Source: Anaerococcus tetradius ATCC 35098 (GTDB lineage: Bacteria; Bacillota; Clostridia; Tissierellales; Peptoniphilaceae). Taken from it: DNA of 64,000 bases. The notes beneath the pieces are model-generated. The model saw only the letters and a list, made by a program, of their open reading frames with translations, was not told the origin of the DNA and ran no database searches. Positions 34,843 through 43,994 of the stretch are shown here, in pieces. How positions within the stretch are numbered: the stretch's first letter is position 1; each line of letters starts with the position of its first letter. The DNA is taken from the NCBI RefSeq assembly GCF_000159095.1, contig NZ_GG666295.1:98708-162707 (forward strand), in the 5' to 3' direction. A program made the position numbers and the translations under genes.

Positions 34843-36189
34843 ATGAATTTAAAAGATAAATACAAAGACTATTTTGATGGAAAAACATACAATATTACAA
34901 CCTTTGGTTGTCAGATGAACGAACATGACTCAGAAAGAATTTCCTATATTTTGGAGAGTTTAGGCTATAAAAAAATACAAGATCGTAATAAAGCAGACTT
35001 TATTTTATTTAACACTTGCCTTGTAAGAGAAAACGCTGAACTTAAACTATATGGACAAGTTTCTTCCCTAAAAAAACTTAAAAAAGAAAATCCAGACAAG
35101 ATAATAGCAGTTTCTGGTTGCATGATGCAAACGTCAACAGCTAGACAAGTTATTATAGATAAACATAAGGAAGTAGATATAATTTTTGGTACCAAAAATA
35201 TTAATTCCTTAGCTGATTTGATATTTAGATACTTAGAAACAAATGAAAGGGTAATCGACATATCGACTGATAATGTCAAAGATGATTTTGTCTACTATAA
35301 TACACCAAATGATTTCCAAGCTTATGTAAACATAATGACAGGTTGCGATAACTTCTGCTCTTATTGTATAGTTCCAGAATCAAGAGGTAGGGAAGAATCA
35401 AGAAGGCCATCATCCATCCTAGATGAAGTTGAGAATTTAGTATCCCGTGGCTATAAAGAGATAACTCTCTTAGGACAAAATGTTAATTCTTATGGAAATA
35501 GGGCGGATTTCGATATGACTTTTCCAGCACTACTTGAAAAAATCAGTCATATAGAAGGACTAAAGAGATTAAGATTTACCACGAGCCACCCTAAAGATTT
35601 ATCTGATGAGTTAATCGATGTTATTAAGAATAATGATAACATTTGTAATTACTTCCACCTTCCTTTACAATCCGGTTCAAGTAAAGTCTTAAAGGATATG
35701 AATAGAAAATACGACCAAGAAAAGTACCTGGAAAGAGCTTTGAAATTGAGAGAAGAAATTCCTTCAATCGCAATTTCCACAGATATTATAGTTGGTTATC
35801 CAACAGAAACTGAAGAAGATTTTCAAGAAACATTAAAGGTATGCGAAAAAGTTAAGTATGATTCAGCCTATACCTTTAAATTTTCACCAAGACCAAAAAC
35901 AAGAGCGGCTAAACTTAAAACAATAGACGATGCTATAGTTCAAGATAGATTTGATAGGCTTCTAGATACAATATATCCTATCTTTAATAAAAAGAATGAG
36001 GAATATATTGGAAGAACAGTTGAGGTTCTACTGGAATCTGAAAGTAAAAATAATCCACAAATTCTTACTGGAAGGACTGATACTTTTAAGCTGGTCCATG
36101 TTAAGGCAGATAAAAAATTAATTGGACAATTTGTGAAGGTGAAAATAACGGATAATACATCATTTACAATATCTGGAGATCTCATTTGA
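34843..36189 (+). CDS. miaB: tRNA-2-methylthio-N6-dimethylallyladenosine synthase
   Basis: Radical SAM methylthiotransferase acting on i6A37 of tRNAs. N-terminal UPF0004 domain with FGCQMNEHDSERIS, NTCLVRENAELK and GCMMQ (three cysteines for the auxiliary cluster), then the radical SAM motif GCDNFCSYCIVPESRG (CxxxCxxC), and a C-terminal TRAM domain. 448 residues. LVRENAE and the position of MNEHDSE favour MiaB over the paralogues MtaB and RimO. GGAGT precedes the ATG. It stands alone between a terminator and the ATPase operon. Confidence 0.95.
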   Translation: MNLKDKYKDYFDGKTYNITTFGCQMNEHDSERISYILESLGYKKIQDRNKADFILFNTCLVRENAELKLYGQVSSLKKLKKENPDKIIAVSGCMMQTSTARQVIIDKHKEVDIIFGTKNINSLADLIFRYLETNERVIDISTDNVKDDFVYYNTPNDFQAYVNIMTGCDNFCSYCIVPESRGREESRRPSSILDEVENLVSRGYKEITLLGQNVNSYGNRADFDMTFPALLEKISHIEGLKRLRFTTSHPKDLSDELIDVIKNNDNICNYFHLPLQSGSSKVLKDMNRKYDQEKYLERALKLREEIPSIAISTDIIVGYPTETEEDFQETLKVCEKVKYDSAYTFKFSPRPKTRAAKLKTIDDAIVQDRFDRLLDTIYPIFNKKNEEYIGRTVEVLLESESKNNPQILTGRTDTFKLVHVKADKKLIGQFVKVKITDNTSFTISGDLI

Positions 36190-36220
36190 TAAATATTATC
36201 AATTAATATGAAAATATTGT

Positions 36221-36257
36221 ATTTTGGAAAGACTTTTATTAATAATCTTTCCAAAAT
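36221..36257. repeat. Perfect inverted repeat upstream of the ATPase operon
   Basis: ATTTTGGAAAGA (36221-36232) and TCTTTCCAAAAT (36246-36257) form a 12-bp stem with a 13-nt loop. Neither strand shows a U-tract after the stem, so it is not a classic terminator. It sits about 95 bp before the first ATPase gene in the 163-bp gap after miaB. Confidence 0.6.
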
Positions 36258-36352
36258 CCTATATATCATTAATTCATAGAGGTTATTTTTCACCCTTTTA
36301 TTATACAAAAACAAGTGATAGAATGAATTAGTATCAATAGAAAGAGGTTGTT

Positions 36353-37333
36353 ATGAGAGATGTAGCAGTAAAAGCGAAAGCAAAATTGGGTAAGTTACCC
36401 GGTGATGATCTCTATAATGAATTGATTCATGAGAGCGATTTGGATAGAAAGATAGGACTACTAAAAACGCATTATAGCTTTTTAGAAGATACTAATAGCA
36501 AAAAGGATGTTGAATTTAAGCTATTTAAAAATTTCTATCAAGAACTAAAAAGTTTAGATTTTTTTCTGGAAGGTATTGAAAGTGAGTTCTTTAAAGAATA
36601 TTTCGCCATTTACGAAATATATCTTATCCAAGAAGTAATTCAGTGCATTATGAACAATACCTTGGAGAAAAATATATTAAACTTGCGAGAAAATCCATTT
36701 TCTAAAGATTTGAATATTGAAATTGACATGTCTTTAGAGGAATTTATAGATGGACTAAAAGATAGTAAATATTACAGAACTCTTCTGCCATTTATAAATA
36801 AGAATATGGATAGGGAATCCTTGATATTTTTATCCAGTAACGCTTTAATGAAATTTTATTTTAGAGACCTTCTGAAATTAGCAAAAAAGTTTAAAGCAAA
36901 GGAAAGAGTGCTGATTGAAGACTTTATAGGTGAATTGATTAATTTATCAAACTTTGAAATGCTTTATAGGCTAAAGAAATTCTTCGAATTAAATGATAGC
37001 GAAATATTTAATTATTTAATAGAAGGAGGCAAGGGCTATAATGCTAAAAGGCTAAAGGAATTGTCAAATCTGCCTATAGATGAATTCTTAGACTACCTTA
37101 ATGAAAGCAAATACAAAGATATATTTGATAATGCTTGGTATTCTCATATCAGAGTTAACAGGAAAAAGATGAAACTTTTCAAAGATGAAATAGTCAAAGA
37201 AAGGTCTACTGTTTTATATGTGATTTCTGCTATGAGCATCATAGATACCAATATAGATAATATGATTAGTATGCTAGAGGTTGATGAGAGCTTTACTCTT
37301 TCTGAAAGATATGAACTAGTGATTGTGAGGTAA
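36353..37333 (+). CDS. ntpC: A/V-type ATPase subunit C (AC39 / V0 subunit d family)
   Basis: Socket subunit that connects the central stalk (D/F) to the membrane rotor ring. A 326-residue, all-helical cytosolic protein. The DVAVKAKAKLGKLPGDDLYNELI opening, FFKEYFAIYEIYLIQE and the C-terminal DTNIDNMISMLEV stretch fit the AC39 family's three-lobed repeats, although overall similarity is low; operon context settles the call. AGAGG precedes the ATG. It is the first gene of the ATPase operon, an unusual position, since C usually follows E. Confidence 0.85.
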   Translation: MRDVAVKAKAKLGKLPGDDLYNELIHESDLDRKIGLLKTHYSFLEDTNSKKDVEFKLFKNFYQELKSLDFFLEGIESEFFKEYFAIYEIYLIQEVIQCIMNNTLEKNILNLRENPFSKDLNIEIDMSLEEFIDGLKDSKYYRTLLPFINKNMDRESLIFLSSNALMKFYFRDLLKLAKKFKAKERVLIEDFIGELINLSNFEMLYRLKKFFELNDSEIFNYLIEGGKGYNAKRLKELSNLPIDEFLDYLNESKYKDIFDNAWYSHIRVNRKKMKLFKDEIVKERSTVLYVISAMSIIDTNIDNMISMLEVDESFTLSERYELVIVR

Positions 37334-37335
37334 GT

Positions 37336-38220
37336 ATGGCAGTAGAAAAGATGCACCTTGTCAATATAACATCCAAATTGGAAAATTTAGATGATTTTCT
37401 AGAAGATGTAATCGACTTAGGTGATATTGAACCAGTTGATGCCTTTAATCAAGTAGCATCAAGAGCCTTCTCAATCAGGGCTAGTAAAGAAAATGTCGAG
37501 TTGACAGAGGATATATCTACTATATCTAGTTTTGAAAAGCCAAACAAAGCTATTATTGAAAAGTTGAATTTGATAAAAGACTTGTTTAGCATAAGTTCTA
37601 CTGATAGACAAAAAAGTAAACATATTTCAGATGAAGATATTGATAGAATATATAACAGCTTGAAGTCCTTGATTGATAAGAAAAATGAATTATTAGAAGA
37701 AAAACAAAACCTAGAAGAATACAAGAGAAACCTTGAAACTCTAGATAAGTTTGGTATCGATATAAGAAAGATTAAAAACCTAAATTATTTCGATCACAGA
37801 TTTGGAGAAGTTAGCAAGGATGGTCGATATATTCTTAAAAATAACTATGATAACCTACCTTCATTGATACTACATTTGGACAATAATTTGGATAATGTTT
37901 CTTTGACTTATTTGAATGAACTTATTAACCTAGATAAGGAAACAAGTAAGTTGAGATCTGATACTGACAGAGTGATTTCTGAGGAAAAAGAAAATACTTT
38001 CAATGTTATTAGTGAACTTGATAAAAAATATCAGGCTATGACAAAAGAAAAATCAGATGAGATATATTCAAACATTATGCGTGAAGCAGAAGTTATTAAA
38101 GAAGAAATCAAGTCAAATTCCAAAGAAATAAAAGGCAAGCTTGATGACATTTATGAAAATCAAAGCAAGGAAATAGTTGATGAAATTACTTCATCAATAA
38201 TAGAAGGAAGGGATAAATAA
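37336..38220 (+). CDS. N-terminal part of ATPase subunit I fused to a G/H-like stalk coil
   Basis: This 294-residue protein is chimeric. Residues 1-~186 match the start of subunit I: VEKMHLVNITSKLENLDDFL (proximal lobe), coiled arm 65-140, and distal lobe NLNYFDHRFGEVSKDGR to LPSLILHLDNN. Residues ~190-294 are a charged coiled coil (LINLDKETSKLRSDTDRVI to IYENQSKEIVDEITSSII) resembling peripheral-stalk subunit G/H, whose own gene is absent from this operon. It ends with TAA at 38218-38220; the rest of subunit I begins at the next codon in the same frame. GAGG (37327-37330) precedes the ATG. The I part is secure, the G/H identity is an inference from length, composition and the terminal helix. 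Confidence 0.75.
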   Translation: MAVEKMHLVNITSKLENLDDFLEDVIDLGDIEPVDAFNQVASRAFSIRASKENVELTEDISTISSFEKPNKAIIEKLNLIKDLFSISSTDRQKSKHISDEDIDRIYNSLKSLIDKKNELLEEKQNLEEYKRNLETLDKFGIDIRKIKNLNYFDHRFGEVSKDGRYILKNNYDNLPSLILHLDNNLDNVSLTYLNELINLDKETSKLRSDTDRVISEEKENTFNVISELDKKYQAMTKEKSDEIYSNIMREAEVIKEEIKSNSKEIKGKLDDIYENQSKEIVDEITSSIIEGRDK

Positions 38221-39597
38221 TTGACAGATAAAAAGAAAAACAAAAACATTGACAGCAAAGAGAATTATTTGTTAGTTTATCCTAAACAAGTTTCAGAAGA
38301 TATAAAAAGAGCTGTCAATACTATGGGATTTATAGATAAACAAACCCCAGACGATGATGACTTATCAAGCATCGATAAAAAATTAGAAGAAACTAACAAA
38401 GAAATAAAAGAATTAGAAGATGAGATAGAAGCTTTAAAGAATAATAATGAAGATCTCATCGAAGCCATTCCTTATACAATAGACTATAACGAAAAGAGCT
38501 CTAGTATTAAGGAAAAGATGGCAAAGGGCGAAAAGTACTTCTACCTTAGTGGCTGGGTTCCTGAATCAAAGGTTAATGATTTCAAGAGACTGGAAGATAA
38601 ATATGAAAAAACTAAGGTAAAAATAAACGATAGGAGCTGTTCCCAGCAACCGCCGACAAAATTAAGAAATAATATTTTATTTCGTCCATTTGAATTTTTG
38701 GTTAATATGTACGGCTCACCTAATTATGATGAAATAGATCCAACACCATTTTTTGCGATTACTTATTTATTGCTATATGGAATGATGTTTGGAGACCTTG
38801 GTCAAGGCCTTGTATTTATTTTGTTAAGCTTTTACGTTGATAGAATAAATAAGACCTTTGGCGGCCTTATAAGAAGGATTGGTATTAGTGCTTCGTTTTT
38901 TGGACTAATGTATGGTTCATTTTTCGGCATAGAAAAATTGATACCAACTTTATTGATTAAGCCATTTGATAATATAATGACTGTATTAATAGCATCAGTA
39001 GCTTTTGGTGTGTTATTGATGGTCGTTTCCTATATTATAGGAATCTACAATAAGGTAAAAAAACAGGATAATATCGAAGAGGGAATATTTGGTAAAGAAG
39101 GACTTGCTGGTCTTATTATGATGATTTCCTTTATCCTTATCATTTTAAATATAGTTAAAGTAAATCCTCTACCAATAATATTTGCTATAATATTGTTAGT
39201 AGGCTCTATTGTAATGATTATATTTAAACAGCCTCTAGCAAGAAGAATCGAAGGTGATTATCCATTATATGATAGTTCCAAAGGAGATTACTATGTTGAA
39301 AGCTCCTTTTCTATAGTTGAGGCTTTGTTATCAGTATTTTCTAATCTTGTTTCATTTACAAGAGTTGGAGCCTTTGCTATAAACCACGTTGGTTTGTATA
39401 TGGCTTTTGAAGTAATGGCAAAGCTTGCTGGCGGAGGCATCATTGGGATTATAATTTTGATTTTAGGTAATGTTTTAATCATAGGACTTGAAGGAATGAT
39501 AGTATTCATCCAAGGACTAAGACTAGAATTTTACGAAATGTTTAGTAAATATTATGAAGGAAATGGTCGCAAGTTTAGACCAATTAAAGAATTTTAA
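38221..39597 (+). CDS. ntpI: Remainder of ATPase subunit I (distal lobe end, coil, membrane domain)
   Basis: Stator membrane subunit that forms the ion half-channels against the rotor ring. It begins in the middle of the normal N-domain (ENYLLVYPKQVSEDIKRAV), continues through the returning coil, the YLSGWVPESKV proximal lobe, and the membrane domain: MYGSPNYDEIDPTPFFAITYLLLYGMMFGDLG, several hydrophobic helices, FSNLVSFTRVGAFAINHVGL carrying the essential Arg, and IQGLRLEFYEMFSKYYEGNG. It has 458 residues; alone it is too short for subunit I (about 650). The start is TTG at 38221 with GGAAGG near 38206-38211. The preceding gene supplies the first part. Confidence 0.85.
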   Translation: MTDKKKNKNIDSKENYLLVYPKQVSEDIKRAVNTMGFIDKQTPDDDDLSSIDKKLEETNKEIKELEDEIEALKNNNEDLIEAIPYTIDYNEKSSSIKEKMAKGEKYFYLSGWVPESKVNDFKRLEDKYEKTKVKINDRSCSQQPPTKLRNNILFRPFEFLVNMYGSPNYDEIDPTPFFAITYLLLYGMMFGDLGQGLVFILLSFYVDRINKTFGGLIRRIGISASFFGLMYGSFFGIEKLIPTLLIKPFDNIMTVLIASVAFGVLLMVVSYIIGIYNKVKKQDNIEEGIFGKEGLAGLIMMISFILIILNIVKVNPLPIIFAIILLVGSIVMIIFKQPLARRIEGDYPLYDSSKGDYYVESSFSIVEALLSVFSNLVSFTRVGAFAINHVGLYMAFEVMAKLAGGGIIGIIILILGNVLIIGLEGMIVFIQGLRLEFYEMFSKYYEGNGRKFRPIKEF

Positions 39598-39606
39598 GGA
39601 GTTAAT

Positions 39607-40038
39607 ATGATTTTAAGAATTGCAATTTTAGCATTGGCAGTTGTTGTCATGACAATTTATTCAGGTTTGTATTTGTTAAAAACTAATGAAGATAGTTCTA
39701 AGGAAAAAATAAGAAAGGCCCTAAAGCTAAACTTATTTACTTTTGTGCCAATCATGGTAATGATGATTGTCCTACTTTTACCATCAAGCTCAAGGGCAGC
39801 AGAAGCTGGTGCAAATGCTGCAGCAGCAAGTGATGGACTTAAATACATTGGCGCAGCTCTATCAACAGGACTAGCAACTATAGGTACAGGTTATGCAGTA
39901 GGTACTGTAGGTTCAGCAGCCCTAGGAGCTATTTCAGAAGATCAATCAATCCTTGGTAGAACTATAATCTTCGTAGGTCTTGCAGAAGGTATCGCAATCT
40001 TCGGTGTTATTATCTCAATCCTAATCCTATACGCATAA
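39607..40038 (+). CDS. ntpK: A/V-type ATPase rotor ring subunit K
   Basis: Ion-carrying proteolipid of the membrane ring. 143 residues with four hydrophobic segments: ~1-24, ~42-59, ~79-107 and ~117-142. Only the second hairpin (GTGYAVGTVGSAALGAIS, FVGLAEGIAIFGVII) has the proteolipid pattern; the ion-binding carboxylate is Glu127. The first hairpin is degenerate and lacks a carboxylate, a form seen in other clostridia. The residue after Glu127 is Gly and the partner helix lacks Gln, unlike the Na+-binding NtpK of Enterococcus, so H+ coupling is more likely (inference). Confidence 0.93.
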   Translation: MILRIAILALAVVVMTIYSGLYLLKTNEDSSKEKIRKALKLNLFTFVPIMVMMIVLLLPSSSRAAEAGANAAAASDGLKYIGAALSTGLATIGTGYAVGTVGSAALGAISEDQSILGRTIIFVGLAEGIAIFGVIISILILYA

Positions 40039-40039
40039 A

Positions 40040-40279
40040 ATGAAGGCAAAATTAATAAGTAATGATCCAAGTCTTAACTTAATGTTTAGGCTTGGAGCTA
40101 TAGAAACAGAACAGGTAGAAAATATCGAAGATTGTCTTAAAACCTTTAAGAAATCTGTTGAAGATGATAATCTAGCTGTTCTTATCTTGAGTAAAAATAT
40201 ATATAATCACATATCAGATTATGTTGATGATTATAGAGCAAATGCAAGTAAGCCTTTAATCGTAGTTATTGATGGTTGA
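40040..40279 (+). CDS. ntpG: A/V-type ATPase subunit F
   Basis: Small central-stalk subunit that pairs with D. 79 residues; begins MKAKLISNDPSLNLMFRLGAI, the family opening (K..vi.d.d...gFrLaGi), and ends in a PLIVVIDG strand. It is about 20 residues shorter than most homologues, lacking the C-terminal helix. It starts 1 nt after ntpK. The symbol follows Enterococcus naming, in which the F-type subunit is NtpG. Confidence 0.85.
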   Translation: MKAKLISNDPSLNLMFRLGAIETEQVENIEDCLKTFKKSVEDDNLAVLILSKNIYNHISDYVDDYRANASKPLIVVIDG

Positions 40280-40290
40280 TTGGGGGAGAT

Positions 40291-40896
40291 ATGCTAGATT
40301 TACAAGCTAAAATTTCATCCTTTAGAAAGATGGTTTGGGATGAAGAAAAAGAAAAAAGTGAGAGTGAATTATATAATTCAACAGAAGAAAATTCTAAGCT
40401 TATAGAAAATAAGAAGTCTGAACTTGAAGAAAATCTAAAAGAGAGCTTGAGGGAAAGAAAAATTTTTGCTGAGACAAGAAAAAATGAAAATGTTTCAAAA
40501 AAAGAATATGAAGCAAAAAATAATCTTTACTTATATAAACAATCACTCCTTGAGGATTTGATAAAAAAGATTAAAGCTAATCTTATTACCTACACAAATA
40601 GTAAGGAATATAGGGCTAAGCTTAATCAAGATATCAAGCAATCATTGAAAGACTTAAATTTATCAGATGATGATATAATCGTAGGTGTTTTAGAAAAAGA
40701 TTTATCTTTAATTGATTTTCCTAACAAAGAAATTATTGATGATGATTTCATAGGTGGATATTATATTTCAAACCTTGATCGTGATTTTAGATATAATTTC
40801 ACTTACCTTAATAAATTGAAAGATAGAAAATATGAAGTTGGTAAGAAACTAAATCAACTTCTTGAAAGTGAGAGTTTTAATGAATCCAAAAATTAA
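40291..40896 (+). CDS. ntpE: A/V-type ATPase subunit E
   Basis: Peripheral-stalk subunit, which pairs with G/H in known enzymes. 201 residues: a long charged helix (~5-105) then a C-terminal globular part with VGVLEKDLSLIDFPNKEIIDDDFIGGYYI, the conserved 'GG..' head that contacts subunit B. The ATG at 40291 has GGGGGA (40282-40287) in front; an in-frame TTG at 40276 is rejected. It overlaps ntpA by 17 nt. Its normal dimer partner may be the coiled coil embedded in the 37336 gene. Confidence 0.88.
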   Translation: MLDLQAKISSFRKMVWDEEKEKSESELYNSTEENSKLIENKKSELEENLKESLRERKIFAETRKNENVSKKEYEAKNNLYLYKQSLLEDLIKKIKANLITYTNSKEYRAKLNQDIKQSLKDLNLSDDDIIVGVLEKDLSLIDFPNKEIIDDDFIGGYYISNLDRDFRYNFTYLNKLKDRKYEVGKKLNQLLESESFNESKN

Positions 40897-42625
40897 AACA
40901 ATAAATGGTCCAGTAGTAATAGCTAATAACGCCAGAGATCTTACAGTAAGAGAGATGGTATCTGTTGGTGAATTAAAGCTTATAGGTGAAGTTATTTCCC
41001 TTGAAGGTCAAGAAGCCACCATACAGGTTTATGAAGATACATCTGGACTTAAAGTTAATGAAGATGTCATCCCAACAGGAAGGCCACTTTCAGTAAGGCT
41101 AGGCCCGGGTATGCTTGGTAATATGTTTGATGGTATCCAAAGGCCTCTTAAAAACATTATGGATAAGAATGGATCCTTCATACCTTCAGGTATAGGATTC
41201 GAAAACCTAGATACCGAAAAACTTTGGGATGTAAAAATTGTTGTAAAGAAAGGCGATAAGATAAAAAGAGGTGACATATATGCCACTATCAAAGAAACAG
41301 AAACTATTGAGCATAGGCTAATGGCATCTGTTGATGGTGAAGTTATAGATGCACTCCCAGATTCAACTTATCGTCTAGAAGATACTATTGTTAAAATACA
41401 AACTGAAAAAAAAGTAGTTGAAGAAAAACTTTATCAATATTGGCCAGTTAGAAATCCTAGACCAGTTATGGCGAATCTACCTATAGAGAAATTATTTGAA
41501 ACTGGTCAAAGGGTTCTTGATGTATTTTTCCCTTTGGCTAAGGGTGGAACTGTTGCTATTCCTGGAGGATTTGGTACAGGAAAAACTATGCTCCAACACC
41601 AACTTGCCCAATATTCTGATGTTGATATTATTATATATATAGGTTGTGGCGAACGTGGTAACGAGATGACTCAAGTTCTTGAGGAATTTCCAGATCTTAT
41701 AGACCCAAATACTGGTAAGGGACTTATGGAAAGAACAATTCTTATAGCCAACACTTCAAACATGCCAGTTGCAGCCAGGGAAGCTTCTATCTATACTGGA
41801 ATTACCATGGCTGAATATTTTAGAGATATGGGTTATGACGTTGCTTTAATGGCAGATTCTTCTTCAAGATGGGCGGAAGCCTTGCGTGAAATTTCTGGAA
41901 GACTTGAAGAAATTCCTGCAGAAGAAGGATATCCAGCATACTTAGGTTCAAGACTTTCACAATTTTATGAGAGAGCAGGCTATTTTAGAAACTTGAATGG
42001 ATCTTATGGTTCAGTTACCCTTATCGGAGCGGTTTCTCCATCAGGCGGCGATTTTTCTGAGCCAGTAACTGAAAATACAAGACGTTGTGTAAATGTATTT
42101 TTAGGACTAGATAGAAAACTTGCCTACTCAAGGCATTATCCTGCTATTAACTGGCTTACATCCTATTCTAACTATATAGAAAAGATTAGGTCTTACTATG
42201 AAGAAAGACTGGGCAGGGATATCATTGCTGTAAGAAATGAGCTTATGAATGTCCTCCTAGAAGAAGATGAAGTTAGATCTATCATGATGCTAGTAGGAGA
42301 GGACGCCCTATCTAATAGTCAAAAAAATATTCTAGATGTATCTGGACTAATTAGAAATGGCTTCTTGCAACAAAATGCCTACAATGATATAGACAAGTAT
42401 GTACCTCTAGAAAAGCAAGTTAAGATGCTAGATATTATATATAATTATTATATAAAGAGCAAGGAAGCCCTAAAAAGTGGATTAAGTCATAAGGCTATAT
42501 ATGATGCGAATTTAATTAACGAAATAACTCAGATGAAATACAATATCAAAAATGACGAATTAGATAAGTTTATTGAACTAAATTCTAAAATAAATGGTCA
42601 CTTTGTAAGTATTAAGGAAGGATGA
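40880..42625 (+). CDS. ntpA: A/V-type ATPase catalytic subunit A
   Basis: Catalytic ATP-hydrolysing/synthesising subunit. P-loop PGGFGTGKTMLQHQLAQ, catalytic-site CGERGNEMTQVLEEFP, the A-subunit 'bulge' domain around residues 110-185, and SSSRWAEALREISGRLEEIPAEEGYPAYLGSRL. 581 residues, as expected. ATG at 40880 (NPKIKTINGPVVIA) fits the family; an upstream TTG at 40862 is less likely. No adjacent Shine-Dalgarno beyond GTGAG, so coupling to ntpE is probable. Confidence 0.97.
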   Translation: MNPKIKTINGPVVIANNARDLTVREMVSVGELKLIGEVISLEGQEATIQVYEDTSGLKVNEDVIPTGRPLSVRLGPGMLGNMFDGIQRPLKNIMDKNGSFIPSGIGFENLDTEKLWDVKIVVKKGDKIKRGDIYATIKETETIEHRLMASVDGEVIDALPDSTYRLEDTIVKIQTEKKVVEEKLYQYWPVRNPRPVMANLPIEKLFETGQRVLDVFFPLAKGGTVAIPGGFGTGKTMLQHQLAQYSDVDIIIYIGCGERGNEMTQVLEEFPDLIDPNTGKGLMERTILIANTSNMPVAAREASIYTGITMAEYFRDMGYDVALMADSSSRWAEALREISGRLEEIPAEEGYPAYLGSRLSQFYERAGYFRNLNGSYGSVTLIGAVSPSGGDFSEPVTENTRRCVNVFLGLDRKLAYSRHYPAINWLTSYSNYIEKIRSYYEERLGRDIIAVRNELMNVLLEEDEVRSIMMLVGEDALSNSQKNILDVSGLIRNGFLQQNAYNDIDKYVPLEKQVKMLDIIYNYYIKSKEALKSGLSHKAIYDANLINEITQMKYNIKNDELDKFIELNSKINGHFVSIKEG

Positions 42626-42628
42626 TAG

Positions 42629-43993
42629 ATGAGAAAAGAATATACTAAGATTAGAAAAATTGAATCATCTATGATAGAAATAGAGAAAGTTACAGATGTT
42701 GCCTACAAGGCTGTAGTCTCTGTTCATGCTTTGGGCATGGATTTTGTTGGTCAAGTAGTTAAGATAGATGATGAAACTGTAACAATCGAAGTTTTTGGTA
42801 ATACTGAAGAATTTTCTTTAGACGATATTGTAGTAAGCTTTCACGAAAAGCCACTGGAGATTCCATTAAATGAATCTATCTTAGGTAGAAGTTTTAATGG
42901 TATAGGTAATCCTATTGATAACGGCGGAGATATTTATTCTGATCATTGTTACTCAGTTGAAGGTCTCCCACTAAATCCAGTTGCTCGTGAATATCCTAGA
43001 GATTTCATACAAACTGGTATTTCTTCAATTGATGTGTTGACTACCTTAATCCGTGGTCAAAAGTTACCTGTTTTTTCTGGATCAGGGCTTTCACACAATG
43101 AATTAGCAGCCCAAATAGTAAGACAAGCAAAGCTAAAGACAGACGAGGACTTCTGCTTTGTTTTTGCTGCTATGGGTATCAAAAAAGATGAAGCCATGTT
43201 TTTTGAAGATGCTTTTAACAAAGCAGGTGTTAGAGATAAGGTAGTAATGTATCAAAACCTTGCCGATTCTCCAATAATGGAAAGATTGATTGCACCAAAA
43301 TGTGCATTGACCGCTGCTGAGTATCTAGCTTATGAGAAAAACTACCATGTTCTTGTAATTATAACAGATATGACTTCATATTCTGAAGCCTTGCGTGAAG
43401 TTTCATCTATAAGAGGAGAAGTTCCTTCTAGGAAGGGTTATCCAGGTTATCTATACTCTGATCTTGCTAGCCTTTATGAAAGGGCAGGAATGATTGAAGG
43501 TGTTAAGGGATCTGTTACTCTAATTCCTATCTTAACAATGCCTAATGATGATATAACCCATCCAGTTGCAGACCTTACTGGATACATAACTGAAGGTCAA
43601 ATTGTAATTGATAGGGCTTTATCAAATAAGGGTATTTATCCACCAATTAATGTTCTACCATCCCTATCAAGACTTATGAAGGATGGTATAGGAGAAGGAT
43701 ATACTAGGGCTGATCATGAAGATTTGATGAACCAAATTTATGAATCTTATTCTAAGGTTCAAGAAGTTAGAAATATAGCTCAAATAGTAGGAGAGGACGA
43801 CTTATCTGATGTAGACAAGAAGTATTTGCAATTTGGGGAAGAATTTGAGAGAAAATTCCTCGCTCAAAACAAAGATGAAAATAGAGAACTTGATGAATCT
43901 CTAGATCTAGGCTGGAATATCCTCAAAATCCTACCTAGGAATGAGCTTCACAGGGTTTCTAAAGCTAACTTAGATAAGTTTATAGGTAACTAG
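42629..43993 (+). CDS. ntpB: A/V-type ATPase regulatory subunit B
   Basis: Non-catalytic nucleotide-site subunit alternating with A in the hexameric head. It starts with the [19 protein letters not shown] beta-barrel, has [18 protein letters not shown] in place of a P-loop (as B subunits do), and [34 protein letters not shown], diagnostic for B. 454 residues. GGAAGGATG lies just upstream. It follows ntpA after 3 nt and precedes ntpD after 1 nt. Confidence 0.97.
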   Translation: MRKEYTKIRKIESSMIEIEKVTDVAYKAVVSVHALGMDFVGQVVKIDDETVTIEVFGNTEEFSLDDIVVSFHEKPLEIPLNESILGRSFNGIGNPIDNGGDIYSDHCYSVEGLPLNPVAREYPRDFIQTGISSIDVLTTLIRGQKLPVFSGSGLSHNELAAQIVRQAKLKTDEDFCFVFAAMGIKKDEAMFFEDAFNKAGVRDKVVMYQNLADSPIMERLIAPKCALTAAEYLAYEKNYHVLVIITDMTSYSEALREVSSIRGEVPSRKGYPGYLYSDLASLYERAGMIEGVKGSVTLIPILTMPNDDITHPVADLTGYITEGQIVIDRALSNKGIYPPINVLPSLSRLMKDGIGEGYTRADHEDLMNQIYESYSKVQEVRNIAQIVGEDDLSDVDKKYLQFGEEFERKFLAQNKDENRELDESLDLGWNILKILPRNELHRVSKANLDKFIGN

Positions 43994-43994
43994 A

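Noticed and set aside
38218..38223. Selenocysteine or pyrrolysine recoding to explain the in-frame stop in subunit I
   Set aside because: The codon is TAA, which neither system uses, and no SECIS-like hairpin was noticed.
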